Source: an uncultured Flavobacteriales bacterium
GTDB taxonomy: Bacteria; Bacteroidota; Bacteroidia; Flavobacteriales_D; Parvicellaceae
Assembly (NCBI GenBank): GCA_943788755.1
Contig: CALSRM010000003.1
Coordinates: 1,550,001 to 1,614,000 of the forward strand
Reading direction: 5' to 3'
Length of the DNA: 64,000 bases
The translations under genes and the position numbers were made by a program. Positions 21,401-29,531 of this stretch are shown here, piece by piece. The notes under the pieces are model-generated. The model ran no database searches. It was given only the letters and a program-made list of their open reading frames with translations, and was not told where the DNA came from. How positions within the stretch are numbered: position 1 is the first letter of the stretch; every line of letters begins with the position of its first letter.

Positions 21401-23577
21401 GTAGAATTTGAAACAATTCCTAAAGAATCATTTGCTCCGAAACCATTCATGGTAATTCCACAATAAAATGGTGCACCACCCACATTGACAGCCGCTGGAA
21501 ATGAAACTTGCAAAACACCTTGTCCTGAATTGGCAGTAAGTGCAGCACTTAGGTTTGCTAAAGTAATCGTTGTAGTTCCTACAATTGTTCCTGGAGTTCC
21601 AGCATTATCATCCCAAATATTGAAGTCAACTGTAGCCCCTGCTCCGCCATCATAGACTCCAAAGAAATAAACTGCCATGCCATTAACATGTGTATTCGGA
21701 GCGTAATTGCTATAAGATTCGGCTTTCGAAATATCCCCATATTCATTCCATCCAGCTACATAACCATTTGCAGTTGTGTAGATATTTAAAACATCAGTTG
21801 CTGCAATATTTGTTAATGTATCACATCCTAATGAAGCTGTAACATTTATGTTTACCGCTGTTGTACAAGGACCTTGTGCATTCGAAGCTGTTAATTCAAC
21901 TTCATATGTCCCTGGAGTAGCGTAAGTAATGGCTCCTGGATTTTGAGCTGTGGAAGAAGCTGGTGATACACCACCTTGTGATGTATTGTCAAAATTCCAT
22001 GCCCAATCTGTTGGTATACCAGTTGAACCATCAGTAAAAGTTACCGAACCACCTGCATTAATACTTGTAGTGCTGGCATTAATTCCACAAGTAGGTGCAA
22101 CAGGTGTACAAGGTTGATAGGTTCCGTCCATTGTTAATGCACCAGTATTTCCAGGATCTAACCAAGGCTTTAATTGGGCAGTGGCAGCAGAGCCACATTG
22201 ATCCCAGTTTGTGTACATTTTTCCGTATGAATCTGACTGATTAGGAGCAGAACAAAATGACAAGCCTCCTGAAAGCTGTCCAACAAATCTTCCATTGTTA
22301 TCAAATATAGGAGAGCCTGAAGAACCACCTTCAGTAACTCCATGGCCATTTGTTGTAGAAGACCAATTAACACTCCAATGCGTTCCAAAAGGACCTCCAT
22401 TGTAGCTCGAGCTACTTAACGAGCTCGTGTATGTAGATATTTTTTTAGCACTTCCTGCGGGGTGGTGAACACCAACACCAGAAGTTGCGGCTGTATTAGA
22501 TCTATTCCAACCATTGTAATAAGCGTTGTAGGAAGATGGTGGTTCGGAGGATAATTCTACTAAATAAAAATCAGAACCAGCCAATTGATTACTACCCGGA
22601 GGGTTGTTTAATGTGCCATTCCCAGATGAGGCTACTACCGTTCCGCCAGTCATTGTTTCGTTTCCTGGAAAAGGGTCTGAAGAATTATCTGTACCTGGAG
22701 AGCATGAAGATTTTTGATAATTCCAGTACCACACTGTTGAATTAATATTGCTTCCTGCATCTGGCTCTCCACAGTGCCAAGCGGAAATAATGTAAGGAGT
22801 ACAATCTGCTGCAGTGTTGTTTATCATTGAGGCTGTACATATAGCGGTTCCACCTCCGCTAGAAAATGTGTACCATACAACAGCATCTATCTGTTTACTC
22901 CATCCCGTACTTTCAGGTGTACAAGCAACATCTACTTGACAGTTCTCAGCTTTGTTTAACCCGTAGGTAAGAACACCATCCCTAGCCAATGCAATTTGGT
23001 TAACAAAATCTTCAACTCCTCTATAGAAGTAAACTACTTCCTTGATTTCAATCGCAGGCAAACCAATAGTACCTGGTGATTCGTAGTATTCAATTGTAAT
23101 AGTTTCTCCTTCAATCATTTGAGTGGCTCTAATCTGATTTTGAATGTTATTCGCCTCCGTAAATGCTCCAATAACATGATCTTTAGTTTCGTTGTAAATA
23201 AAAACTTGTCCTCCATTAGGTACATAAAAATTGTTGTAGTATAAACCAAGCGCCATTGCATCTTCTGAATGAACAACCAACCTCCATAACCTTCCTCCAT
23301 TTGGCAAGTTTTGCCATTGACCAGAGTTGTTGACATTTAGGTTGACAGGAAGATTAACACCTACTCTGTATTTTTGTCTGGGATCATTAACTGCATCTTC
23401 TCCAGCAAGAACATTTAAGTCGGGGTTTTGCAATGTTATGGTTGCAGAAGTCTTGTTTTGAAATTGAATGGCATTTGTAAATGAATAAGGAGTTCCTCCT
23501 TGACTAATTTGAGCAGATAATGTCGACGAAAACATCAACAGCAATATGGCAATTAAGCCTATCGATACATTTTTCAT
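18427..23577 (-). CDS. Secreted trypsin-like serine protease with PKD, seven SprB repeats and T9SS sorting domain
   Basis: 1716 residues, no frameshift. It has a signal peptide (ILLLMFSSTLSAQ). Residues about 210-485 form an S1/lysyl-endopeptidase-like protease with His268 in SAWHCG, Asp336 in GSDFYLVEL and Ser420 in EGGSSGSPIF, so the triad is intact, and several Cys pairs. A PKD domain follows (about 500-580, with WAWNFDNTS and YATPGTYEVEL), then a domain near 585-755. Another Ig-like segment leads to seven SprB-type repeats of about 78 residues (roughly 850-1398), two Ig-like segments, a PKD domain (SWSFGDGTSS) and a C-terminal type A sorting domain beginning LYPNPSNGEFNLSL and ending KRISIIR. 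Expected fate: export by Sec, then T9SS to the cell surface or medium. Role inferred: extracellular proteolysis or adhesion. Confidence 0.93.
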   Translation of the reverse strand: MKNVSIGLIAILLLMFSSTLSAQISQGGTPYSFTNAIQFQNKTSATITLQNPDLNVLAGEDAVNDPRQKYRVGVNLPVNLNVNNSGQWQNLPNGGRLWRLVVHSEDAMALGLYYNNFYVPNGGQVFIYNETKDHVIGAFTEANNIQNQIRATQMIEGETITIEYYESPGTIGLPAIEIKEVVYFYRGVEDFVNQIALARDGVLTYGLNKAENCQVDVACTPESTGWSKQIDAVVWYTFSSGGGTAICTASMINNTAADCTPYIISAWHCGEPDAGSNINSTVWYWNYQKSSCSPGTDNSSDPFPGNETMTGGTVVASSGNGTLNNPPGSNQLAGSDFYLVELSSEPPSSYNAYYNGWNRSNTAATSGVGVHHPAGSAKKISTYTSSLSSSSYNGGPFGTHWSVNWSSTTNGHGVTEGGSSGSPIFDNNGRFVGQLSGGLSFCSAPNQSDSYGKMYTNWDQCGSAATAQLKPWLDPGNTGALTMDGTYQPCTPVAPTCGINASTTSINAGGSVTFTDGSTGIPTDWAWNFDNTSQGGVSPASSTAQNPGAITYATPGTYEVELTASNAQGPCTTAVNINVTASLGCDTLTNIAATDVLNIYTTANGYVAGWNEYGDISKAESYSNYAPNTHVNGMAVYFFGVYDGGAGATVDFNIWDDNAGTPGTIVGTTTITLANLSAALTANSGQGVLQVSFPAAVNVGGAPFYCGITMNGFGANDSLGIVSNSTTDPTQNTAWEQWSDNIWYTFDDPDSWGNPYSLYITPYVTDVPVTGTASSNITTTCAGGSIDFSATGSNISGYNWYTTGGLPAASTNQSETVTYATAGNYTAYLVLDGVCDGQVIDSVQVVITSGPTTTATTTDPGCAGNDGQILVTATGGTPAYSYSIDGGSTFQSGDTFTGLSDDSYDIVVEDANGCQGTFTATLNPGAGALAVTSATTDPGCANNDGQIVVTAAGGTPAYSYSIDGGSTFQSGATFTSLAAGTYSIVSADALGCLGTTSATLTTIGVTLSVSATETNPGCANNDGQIVVAATGGTPAYTYSIDGGITFQSGATFTSLAAGTYNIVSADGLGCQGTTSATLTISGITLTVSSTTNEPSCGANDGSIVTSVSGGTGPYTFSNDGGMTFTAGTSPYTFSTLGTGAYSIVVEDANTCQGTEPVTLSNATAPSEISTFSNITCSNANDGSITTTATGTAPFNFSIDGGVNYIAGTSPFTSTGLPMGTYDISVQDANSCVSIINSITITEPTSVSHSVTSTNASCGANNGTINVTGGGGNAIYTYSIDNGSSFQGSGTFSGLAAATYQVLAMDGNGCTSIASAETITGTGNVTAAAAPVNETCAATNGSIVLTGTGGSAPYQYSIDGGATFQSSGSFTGLSAGTYNVVLEDVNGCQGANTSTITNTGGFTPTISSNQTVCFGNSATITSGGAGSGGTYTWDGGLGTGATQVVSPATTTTYTVTMEDVSECTETASVTITVETEPTVTISPSNPVICDGESLTLTGSGAQTYNWNTGATSSSITVSPTNQTTYTVIGSNGVCQGAAVSTTISVNVAPVVIAGSDQTLIVAGGTINFSNAGSGATSYSWSFGDGTSSTLGSPSHTYTTAGTYTVILTGTLGNCSSSDTITINVGFTGLEEVNLEESVNLYPNPSNGEFNLSLNFAIEQDVEIRIFNTIGELLKSRRMNNTSSSVIEFNLNNNAEGFYFVNIKTNNESITKRISIIR
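19385..21030. repeat. Seven SprB-type coding repeats of about 235 bp
   Basis: Within the protease gene, seven consecutive units share the frame pattern xxPGCxxNDGQI, then YSIDGGSTFQSG, then AGTYxIVxxDxxGCQG. The first three units are closest to one another; a 41-bp block is identical at 20666-20706 and 20900-20940, offset 234 bp (78 codons), which points to recent unit duplication. Later units are more diverged. SprB repeats are known from the SprB gliding adhesin and other T9SS cargo. Confidence 0.85.
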
Positions 23578-23621
23578 GAATTAATTTTTGTTAGGTAATA
23601 GGTTGTTTGTAATGATATTGG

Positions 23622-23852
23622 TTATTTTTTTGGTTTAATGGCAACTGGTTTATTAACAATTTTCTTTTCTTCTTTTTTGGTAGCAGTCGTTTTTGAAGAA
23701 AGCAGTTGTTTTTTTGTAAGCTTTACAGGTGCTTTTTTTGCTAAAACAACATTTTTACTTTCAATTTTTGCTTGTTTTTTTTCAACGCTTTGCGCGTTAA
23801 CAGAAGTTGAAAGAAGGCAAATACCTCCGATTAATACGATGAGAGTTTTCAT
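23622..23852 (-). CDS. Small lysine-rich exported protein
   Basis: 76 residues: a clear signal peptide (MKTLIVLIGGICLLSTSVNAQ) followed by about 55 residues that are about one third lysine, with KKQAKIESKNVVLAKK, APVKLTKKQLLSSK and a final VAIKPKK. No cysteine, no recognised domain. The mature part would be strongly basic and probably disordered. It lies 44 bp upstream of the large T9SS protease on the same strand and may share its promoter. The signal peptide and uninterrupted frame make it a credible gene; function unknown. An 74-codon frame on the opposite strand covers the same bases and is judged its shadow. Confidence 0.65.
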   Translation of the reverse strand: MKTLIVLIGGICLLSTSVNAQSVEKKQAKIESKNVVLAKKAPVKLTKKQLLSSKTTATKKEEKKIVNKPVAIKPKK

Positions 23853-24218
23853 AATTGAATAAATTTTGTTGAGTTTATTTTGGTTTCAAAACATAAAAGT
23901 ATAAAATTATTTTCATAAAGTCAAACATTACAAAAACAGAACGGCAAGTTTAAAAAGACTAAATACATTGATAAGTGAATCATTTTTAATGATGAGTGAA
24001 AAAATAAAATAATAAGAACTTACTTAATACAAGTAAGTTGGGCGGTAGTGAAGTAAATTGTTTTAGTACAAGACCATGCAAAAAAGGGATAGGTTGCTTC
24101 GTCATAACCATTATTTTGTATTTAGCAGTATCATGTAGTAAATAATCCAGTGTAATTTAATGAATGAGGTATTAATAATTACCTAAATTTGATTTTGGAT
24201 AACGAATCAGGCTAATCT
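23853..24218. other. Divergent intergenic region, 366 bp
   Basis: AT-rich spacer between the minus-strand small exported protein and the plus-strand response regulator. It contains the promoter candidate at 23894-23925 for the minus-strand genes, and a TAAATTTG element at 24184-24191 that matches the Bacteroidota -7 consensus 28 bp before the regulator ATG, though without a convincing -33 TTG. No open frame or RNA gene was recognised. Confidence 0.5.
23894..23925 (-). promoter_or_regulatory. Candidate Bacteroidota promoter for the exported protein/protease unit
   Basis: On the minus strand a TTTG (23922-23925) is followed after 20 bases by TACTTTTA (23894-23901), close to the Bacteroidota consensus TTTG - 17 to 20 - TAnnTTTG. 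It sits about 42 bp upstream of the ATG of the small exported protein. The match is by eye and the region is AT-rich, so chance is possible. Confidence 0.35.
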
Positions 24219-24920
24219 ATGAAAAAAAGAATATTATTGGTTGAGGATGAAGAGCATTTGCATGAAGCAATTAGATTGAACCTTGAATTAGAGGATTATG
24301 ATGTTGTATCTGTTTTTAAAGGAAAAGAAGCTATTAATAAATTCAGGCAAGGCAGATATGATCTAATTGTTTTGGATATTATGCTTCCGGAAGTAAATGG
24401 CTTTGATATTTGTCAAACGATTAGATTGGAAGACAATCATACACCTATTTTGTTTTTAACGGCCAAAAATTCAGCGCAAGATAGAGTAAAAGGTTTAAAA
24501 ATAGGTGGAGATGATTATTTGGCAAAGCCATTTAATTTGGAAGAGTTTTTATTGAGAGTTCAAAAATTAATACAGCGAACAAGTACTTCTGAATCATTGG
24601 ATACTAATTTAGAAACATATAAAATTGGTGGATCAATTATAAATTTTAAATCGTTTGAAGTTGTGGGTGAAGATGGTAATTTGCATAAATTAACCCAAAG
24701 ACAAATAAAATTATTAAAATTATTAATTGATAAAAAAGATGAAGTTGTTAGTCGCCAAGAGATACTTGAAAAAGTATGGGGTTATGACGTTTATCCTTCA
24801 ACTAGAACCATTGATAATGTAATACTATCGTTTCGTAAGATTTTCGAGAAAAATGTTGACGCTAATACTTACCTGAAATCCGTTAGGGGTGTGGGATACA
24901 AGTTTACGCCTTCTAAATAA
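24219..24920 (+). CDS. OmpR/PhoB family response regulator
   Basis: 233 residues, intact. The receiver domain (1-120) has the acidic pair VEDEE, phospho-acceptor Asp53 in DLIVLDIMLP, Thr81 in LFLTAKN and Lys103 in DDYLAKPF. The C-terminal winged-helix domain (about 135-230) has LTQRQIKLLKLLI, SRQEILEKVWGYDV, TRTIDNVILSFRKIFE and YLKSVRGVGYKF, the standard DNA-recognition and hairpin segments. It is a transcription factor controlled by phosphorylation. No histidine kinase gene is adjacent on either side, so its partner is elsewhere or it is an orphan. Confidence 0.93.
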   Translation: MKKRILLVEDEEHLHEAIRLNLELEDYDVVSVFKGKEAINKFRQGRYDLIVLDIMLPEVNGFDICQTIRLEDNHTPILFLTAKNSAQDRVKGLKIGGDDYLAKPFNLEEFLLRVQKLIQRTSTSESLDTNLETYKIGGSIINFKSFEVVGEDGNLHKLTQRQIKLLKLLIDKKDEVVSRQEILEKVWGYDVYPSTRTIDNVILSFRKIFEKNVDANTYLKSVRGVGYKFTPSK

Positions 24921-25178
24921 AATATAAAAACTTAGGCAACCATTTTAGTTTATTCTCGTCTAATAAATAATAACTAAATTGCAAGATTTGCTAACTCTTG
25001 TTTTTTTAATGGTTTTATATTTTCCTTGCAAGCAGTCCTGAGGTTCCCCAATCTTGGGATTGTTTATTTTACCGCTTTTCGATCTTCCTAAAAAATGTTA
25101 AACAAACTATTGTTTTGCTATAAAAGTGTATCTTGCTTTCAGTTGTTTTAGGATTTACAACTGATTAAATCATAGAAT

Positions 25179-26207
25179 ATGAAAATTAATAACTTATTGT
25201 TGGTAGGTATATCGAGTATTGTATTTCTTGTCATTTCCTTTTTTTATGCCCAGCGTATAATTGATTTTGGGAAAAGTTATCAAGAAACTATGCATGAGCA
25301 TATTGAGGTATTAGATTTTAATAAGCGACTATTAAGTTCAAAAGAATGGTTGGCAAACGGATTTAACAGTGATTATGAATGGGATAAAAAGAGGATAGCA
25401 TCTGAATCACTGTTAAGAGTAGCAGAGGACGAATATCGTTCTGCGATTAATCAATCTAAATATTTAATCTACATATCTATAGGTTTCTTTTTTATTGTAT
25501 TTATATTATATGTTCGAGGTGAGTATTTCCGGAAAGCAATGGCAGGTTGTTTGTTGGCTTTATCAATCTGCTATTTGTATATTGGAATATTTACACCTAT
25601 GCTTGAGATAAGTGCATTTTCAGAAGATTTGACTATCCCCATTGAACTTGATACTGAATTAGTTTCAGTACCTATTAGCGAAGGTCTTAATTATGCAAGT
25701 GAATTAACCAAGGAGTATACAGGATTAGATTTAGGTACAACTGATCCATTAGATTATTCCTTATTCAAAAAGAATGTTGTATTCAAAGGAAGAACTTATT
25801 ATTTCCACCAAAGTAAGTCAATTGCCGATTTAATTGGAATTTTATTTAAAGATAAGAATTATGTGGTTGCATGGGCTATACTTGCGTTTAGTGTCTTACT
25901 TCCGGTTTTAAAAATATTAGTCACATTGCTAATTACTTTTATCAAGCCATTTAGAAAGAATAGTGGTTTCCTGATCTTTGTTAAAGTAATTGGAAAATGG
26001 AGTATGGCGGATGTTTTTGTAGCCTCTTCATTTTTAGTTTTTCTATCGTTTAATAATATGAATGTTGGGGTGCAAAATGATAGTAAAGTACTATTTGGAT
26101 TGTACTTTTTTCTTGCTTACGTAGTAATTTCAATTATAGCTTCAATTTTTGTCTGGTTTGCTATAAGTAGAAATGCTAAGATTAAGCTTTACGAATTAGC
26201 TTCATAG
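25179..26207 (+). CDS. Paraquat-inducible protein A (PqiA)-like membrane protein
   Basis: 342 residues with an N-terminal membrane segment, a central pair (YISIGFFFIVFILYV and a second near FRKAMAGCLLALSICYLYIGIF), and a C-terminal group of helices. The segment VVAWAILAFSVLLPVLKIL followed by IGKWSMADVFVASSFLVFL is the PqiA signature (KWSMxDVFV). PqiA proteins work with MCE-domain partners in lipid traffic between membranes, but no PqiB-like gene is adjacent. Bacteroidota members usually have this extra N-terminal soluble part between helices 1 and 2. It is followed 4 bp later by the CoA-binding protein gene. Confidence 0.8.
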   Translation: MKINNLLLVGISSIVFLVISFFYAQRIIDFGKSYQETMHEHIEVLDFNKRLLSSKEWLANGFNSDYEWDKKRIASESLLRVAEDEYRSAINQSKYLIYISIGFFFIVFILYVRGEYFRKAMAGCLLALSICYLYIGIFTPMLEISAFSEDLTIPIELDTELVSVPISEGLNYASELTKEYTGLDLGTTDPLDYSLFKKNVVFKGRTYYFHQSKSIADLIGILFKDKNYVVAWAILAFSVLLPVLKILVTLLITFIKPFRKNSGFLIFVKVIGKWSMADVFVASSFLVFLSFNNMNVGVQNDSKVLFGLYFFLAYVVISIIASIFVWFAISRNAKIKLYELAS

Positions 26208-26211
26208 AATA

Positions 26212-26574
26212 ATGGATAACATAACCTTAGTTTTCGGTGCTAGTTTGAAGCCAGAAAGGTATTCAAACAAGGCGATTCACGCTTTAATTGATAAAAATTA
26301 TGGTGTTGTGGCGTTTGGATTGAGAGTAGGAAATATTCGAGGAGTTAAGATAAATAATAAATTGCCACTGAAGATTGCTATTGATACTGTAACTTTATAT
26401 TTAAATGCGGGTAGACAAAAAGAGTACTATAGTTACTTGGTTAATTTGAAACCGAGAAGAGTTATCTTCAATCCGGGAACAGAGAATTTTGAATTAATTT
26501 CGATTTTAGAAAATGAAGGAATAATCGTGGAAATCGCCTGCACTTTGGTTCTTCTGTCTATAGGAAACTATTAA
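26212..26574 (+). CDS. CoA-binding domain protein (YccU-like)
   Basis: 120 residues, a single Rossmann-type CoA_binding_2 domain. It starts TLVFGASLKPERYSNKAI, with the glycine turn and the S-N-K motif seen in YccU-like proteins, and ends with VIFNPGTENFELISIL and IVEIACTLVLL, where the conserved Pro-Gly and Cys are kept. The family binds CoA-like ligands; no reaction is established. It is 4 bp after the PqiA-like gene and 9 bp before the zinc-ribbon gene, so the three probably form a transcript. Confidence 0.82.
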   Translation: MDNITLVFGASLKPERYSNKAIHALIDKNYGVVAFGLRVGNIRGVKINNKLPLKIAIDTVTLYLNAGRQKEYYSYLVNLKPRRVIFNPGTENFELISILENEGIIVEIACTLVLLSIGNY

Positions 26575-26583
26575 ATTTAATTT

Positions 26584-26961
26584 ATGTTAGCAGAATACGA
26601 TTATCATTGTCCTCATTGCAACCAGCTGTTAAACGCTGATAATACGGTTATTTTTAAAATTGAAAAAAGTACGGGTGAAAAGGGTTTTATTGATTTAAAT
26701 CCAAAAGTGGGAGAGTATTCATATAAGTGCGAACCAAATATGGTTTTCAAAAATGGGGAAGAAATGGAGTTTTTCTGTCCGGCTTGTAAAGTAAATTTGA
26801 AATCTGAAAAATTCCCGAAATTTGTTGAGTTACTATTACGTGTTTCCAGCAGTGTTCATTTTGAGATGCTCTTTTCCAGGGTTTTTGGTGATAAGAGAAC
26901 TTATGTTATTACAGAGGATATGACTGAGAAGTATGGTGATAATCCCGAAGATTTGATTTAG
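26584..26961 (+). CDS. Zinc-ribbon protein of unknown function
   Basis: 125 residues. Two CxxC knuckles are visible: CPHC at residues 9-12 and CPAC near 62-65, spaced as in a zinc ribbon. Between them is a basic/acidic mix with GEKGFIDLNPKVGEYSYKC; that extra Cys may also bind metal. The C-terminal half (FPKFVELLLRVSSSVHFEM and VFGDKRTYVITED) has no motif I recognise. It ends acidic. Position after the CoA-binding gene suggests co-transcription. I do not recognise a named family and infer only metal binding. Confidence 0.6.
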   Translation: MLAEYDYHCPHCNQLLNADNTVIFKIEKSTGEKGFIDLNPKVGEYSYKCEPNMVFKNGEEMEFFCPACKVNLKSEKFPKFVELLLRVSSSVHFEMLFSRVFGDKRTYVITEDMTEKYGDNPEDLI

Positions 26962-27029
26962 TTGTTTTCTTTGGGTTTACCAGTGGTTAACAAATAGGAT
27001 TATTTATACCTGATTAAATTCTATTAAAA

Positions 27030-27729
27030 TCAGTTTTTGCTCTGAAACTTCATTATCGTGCAAGCGACAATTCCAGCAGTTTCTGTTCTTAATCGATTGT
27101 CGCCTAAACTTACGGGCGTGAAGCTATTCTTTAGAGCTAGTTCAATTTCATTTGGGCTAAAATCTCCTTCTGGACCAATAATTATTAATTGATCTGTTAG
27201 TAATGTCTGAATAATCTTTTAGTTCCTTTTTGTCTCCGTCTTCGCAATGTGCTATAAACCGATGTTTATATGTGTTTTCTTTTACAAACTCATTAAGTTT
27301 GATAGGAGGTGAAATTGCAGGTAACCAGAGTCTTTGAGATTGTTTCAACGCTGATATAGCAACTTTATTCCATCTTTCAGTATTGAATTTTTTTCTTTCT
27401 GAATTTTCACAGATGATTGGAATAAAATGTGTGATTCCGATTTCTATTGCCTTTTCCAGAAACCATTCTGTTCTGTCGTTACTTTTTGTAGGTGCTAAAG
27501 CTACAGCAATTTCCTGTGCTGGTTTTTCTTTTTGAATAATTGAATCAACCTGTACTTGGCAATGTTTGGGGTGCGCGTTTGACACAGCTCCAAAAGCTTC
27601 AGAACCTTTGCCGTCAATTAGTCTAACATTATTTCCAGCAGCCAAGCGAAGTACTTTTACGGCATGTTTAGATTCAATTTCCGAAAGCGTTACTTCATTT
27701 GAGATATTTTGCGAAAAAAAGGTATGCAT
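27030..27729 (-). CDS. rsmE: 16S rRNA (uracil1498-N3)-methyltransferase RsmE (one frameshift)
   Basis: SPOUT-type methyltransferase. The N-terminal PUA-like part starts MHTFFSQNISNEVTLSEIES followed by HAVKVLRLAAGNNVRLIDGKG, and the middle has KSNDRTEWFLEKAIEIG and KKFNTERWNKVAISALKQS. A one-base shift near 27200 hides the C-terminal knot, which reads LIIIGPEGDFSPNEIELA, SLGDNRLRTETAGI and ends MKFQSKN at TGA 27030. GPEG and LRxETA are the SAM-binding knot motifs, so the full enzyme of about 233 residues is present. It runs towards the zinc-ribbon gene, with 68 bp between the two stops. Confidence 0.92.
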
Positions 27730-27793
27730 GACTGAAAATAAAAAGAGGCTGCTTTCACAACTTCTTTATTGTTGTAATTAATCTAATTTAAAA

Positions 27794-28561
27794 TTACTTC
27801 TCTAATTCAGCCAGCATTGTTTCACATTTTTTAAAGCACTTAACAGCATCTTCATATTTTTGCGGAAGTTCCATGGCTTTCTTAAGGAATTTGATGGCAT
27901 ATTCGTCATTTTTCATTTCATGGTAAGTCATTGCTAGTTCATATGTATGCAGCATATACCATGGTTCTATCTTGATAGCTTTTTGAAACATTTCTAAAGC
28001 ATCTTTAAAAGACCCTCCTTCTGGAGTTCCTCCGTAAAAAGTATTTACCATTGTTTTTTCAAATTTACTAAACCCAGCAAATGTTCGGTGCCATCTACCC
28101 ATTATGTGGTATGACCCTGCTTCATTTGGATCTAATTTAATTACTTTATCGCATTCTGTTTTAATTTCCTTTGCATTTGCAATTTTGTCCTTAGTTCCGG
28201 CATTTTCATTTTCACGTGCAAGAGCTAATGCATAAGAGTAATGAGCAAATGCATGATTGTCATTAAGTTTTTTTGCTTTAGCAGCTATAGATTTAGCTTT
28301 AGCGTAAAATTTTAGTTGCAATTTAGCGTCAGTCAAGTTTGCACCAACTTTACTGTATGCAAAACTTAGGTTGGATAGATAGTCAACGTTAGTGGAGTCC
28401 ATCTCTACTAGTTCTTTAAAAACAGGTAACATTTTTTTGTTGTTAATTTGTTTTTTGTACTTCAGACCTTGCTGATATAATTCTGCTTCTGTCTGTGCTG
28501 TTGAGATAGAGGCTATGAATAATGTTACTGTTGTTATTGCTAATGCTATTCCTTTTTTCAT
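27794..28561 (-). CDS. Exported TPR-repeat protein
   Basis: 255 residues with a signal peptide (IALAITTVTLFIASISTAQ). The rest is helical with TPR-like units: VDYLSNLSFAYSKVG near 60, AFAHYSYALALARE near 105, AGSYHIMGRWHRTFAGFSK near 147, DALEMFQKAIKIEP near 187 and MLHTYELAMTYHEMKNDEYA. The order of repeats, with a long insert after the third, is like that of regulator-of-microtubule-dynamics (RMDN)-like bacterial proteins, a resemblance only. Likely a periplasmic scaffold; no partner gene is evident. It is 25 bp downstream of the YihY/BrkB gene and may be co-transcribed with it and nadC. Confidence 0.75.
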   Translation of the reverse strand: MKKGIALAITTVTLFIASISTAQTEAELYQQGLKYKKQINNKKMLPVFKELVEMDSTNVDYLSNLSFAYSKVGANLTDAKLQLKFYAKAKSIAAKAKKLNDNHAFAHYSYALALARENENAGTKDKIANAKEIKTECDKVIKLDPNEAGSYHIMGRWHRTFAGFSKFEKTMVNTFYGGTPEGGSFKDALEMFQKAIKIEPWYMLHTYELAMTYHEMKNDEYAIKFLKKAMELPQKYEDAVKCFKKCETMLAELEK

Positions 28562-28586
28562 TTTTAAATATTTTTATTGATTTTTT

Positions 28587-29531
28587 TTAATCCAAACCAG
28601 ATGCTAAAGTTACAGAATTTTGTTTTGTGTTTAAATTACCCCTTGCGGAAAGTTCAAAACCAACCAACATAATATAACTCGCTACGTTAATCCAAATTAA
28701 GATCATTAACAAGGATCCAATTGATCCATACAGTTCATTGTATTTTCCGAAATTTGCAAAGAAAAACGTTAATCCGTAGGAGGCTACCACAATAATTAGC
28801 GTAGATAGTGTTGCCCCCGCTGAAAAGAATTTCCATTTAGTTCTTTCGGTGTTCCCAATATTATATAAAGTGCTAATAGCCAGAATAAGGCTGATAACGA
28901 TAATTATCCATTTTAGAAACTGATAACCAGTTCGTAACATAAAACCTAGGTTTTGATAATCTTTATTGTAAGCAACATATTCTCCAAGCATTATTGCTGA
29001 TAACGCAGTAATAAACAACGCTGAGATTATGCCAAATATTCCTAATGAAATGAGTCGTTGCCGTATTGGTTTTCTTTTTAACTGTAATTGATGCGAACTA
29101 TTAAAGGCATTAAGCATTGTATTGATTCCGTTTGAAGCAAAATATAGCGATAAAAAGAATCCAATTGATAATACGCCGCTGTGTTTATGGTTAATGAGGT
29201 CGTTTATTGTGTTTTCAATTAATGCATAAACATCGCTTGGTAACATGTTGTAAAGTCCTTCTAGCAAGTTACTTTGAAAATTTTCAATCGGGATATAGGG
29301 AATTAAAGACAAGAAAAAGATTATTCCGGGGAATAGGGCCATGAAAAACTTGAATGATATGGCGGAACTCCTTATTCCATATTGAGATTTGCTAAAAGAT
29401 TCAAATAAAAAATGAAGAGTAACATAAAGAGTCATTCCTTCAAACCCGGGAAGAATAATTTTTTTACTCCATGCGGTTAGTTGTTTGCTGAACTTATTGT
29501 TTTTTAAGAAATATAGTAGTTTTTCCAACAT
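28587..29531 (-). CDS. YihY/BrkB family inner-membrane protein
   Basis: About 314 residues from the ATG at 29531 (MLEKLLYFLKNNKFSKQL). A longer reading upstream lies inside nadC and is rejected because the shorter start overlaps the nadC stop as TAATG. Six hydrophobic segments are visible, with the family pattern IRSSAISFKFFMALFPGI, then VLSIGFFLSLYFASNGINTMLNAFN and a C-terminal GSIGSLLMILIWINVASYIMLVGFEL. The family was once called ribonuclease BN in error; it is a membrane protein of uncertain transport role. Its neighbours give no functional clue. Confidence 0.87.
   Translation of the reverse strand: MLEKLLYFLKNNKFSKQLTAWSKKIILPGFEGMTLYVTLHFLFESFSKSQYGIRSSAISFKFFMALFPGIIFFLSLIPYIPIENFQSNLLEGLYNMLPSDVYALIENTINDLINHKHSGVLSIGFFLSLYFASNGINTMLNAFNSSHQLQLKRKPIRQRLISLGIFGIISALFITALSAIMLGEYVAYNKDYQNLGFMLRTGYQFLKWIIIVISLILAISTLYNIGNTERTKWKFFSAGATLSTLIIVVASYGLTFFFANFGKYNELYGSIGSLLMILIWINVASYIMLVGFELSARGNLNTKQNSVTLASGLD

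Noticed and set aside
23638-23862. 74-codon plus-strand frame
   Set aside because: Opposite the small exported protein; the minus-strand reading has a proper signal peptide and fits the neighbours.
24921-25178. Possible tRNA or small RNA in the 258-bp gap
   Set aside because: No cloverleaf or conserved RNA motif; only a weak CCCAATCTTGGG hairpin without a T tract.
26962-27030. Possible terminator hairpin (GTTTACCAGTGGTTAAC)
   Set aside because: The stem is short and imperfect and has no T run.
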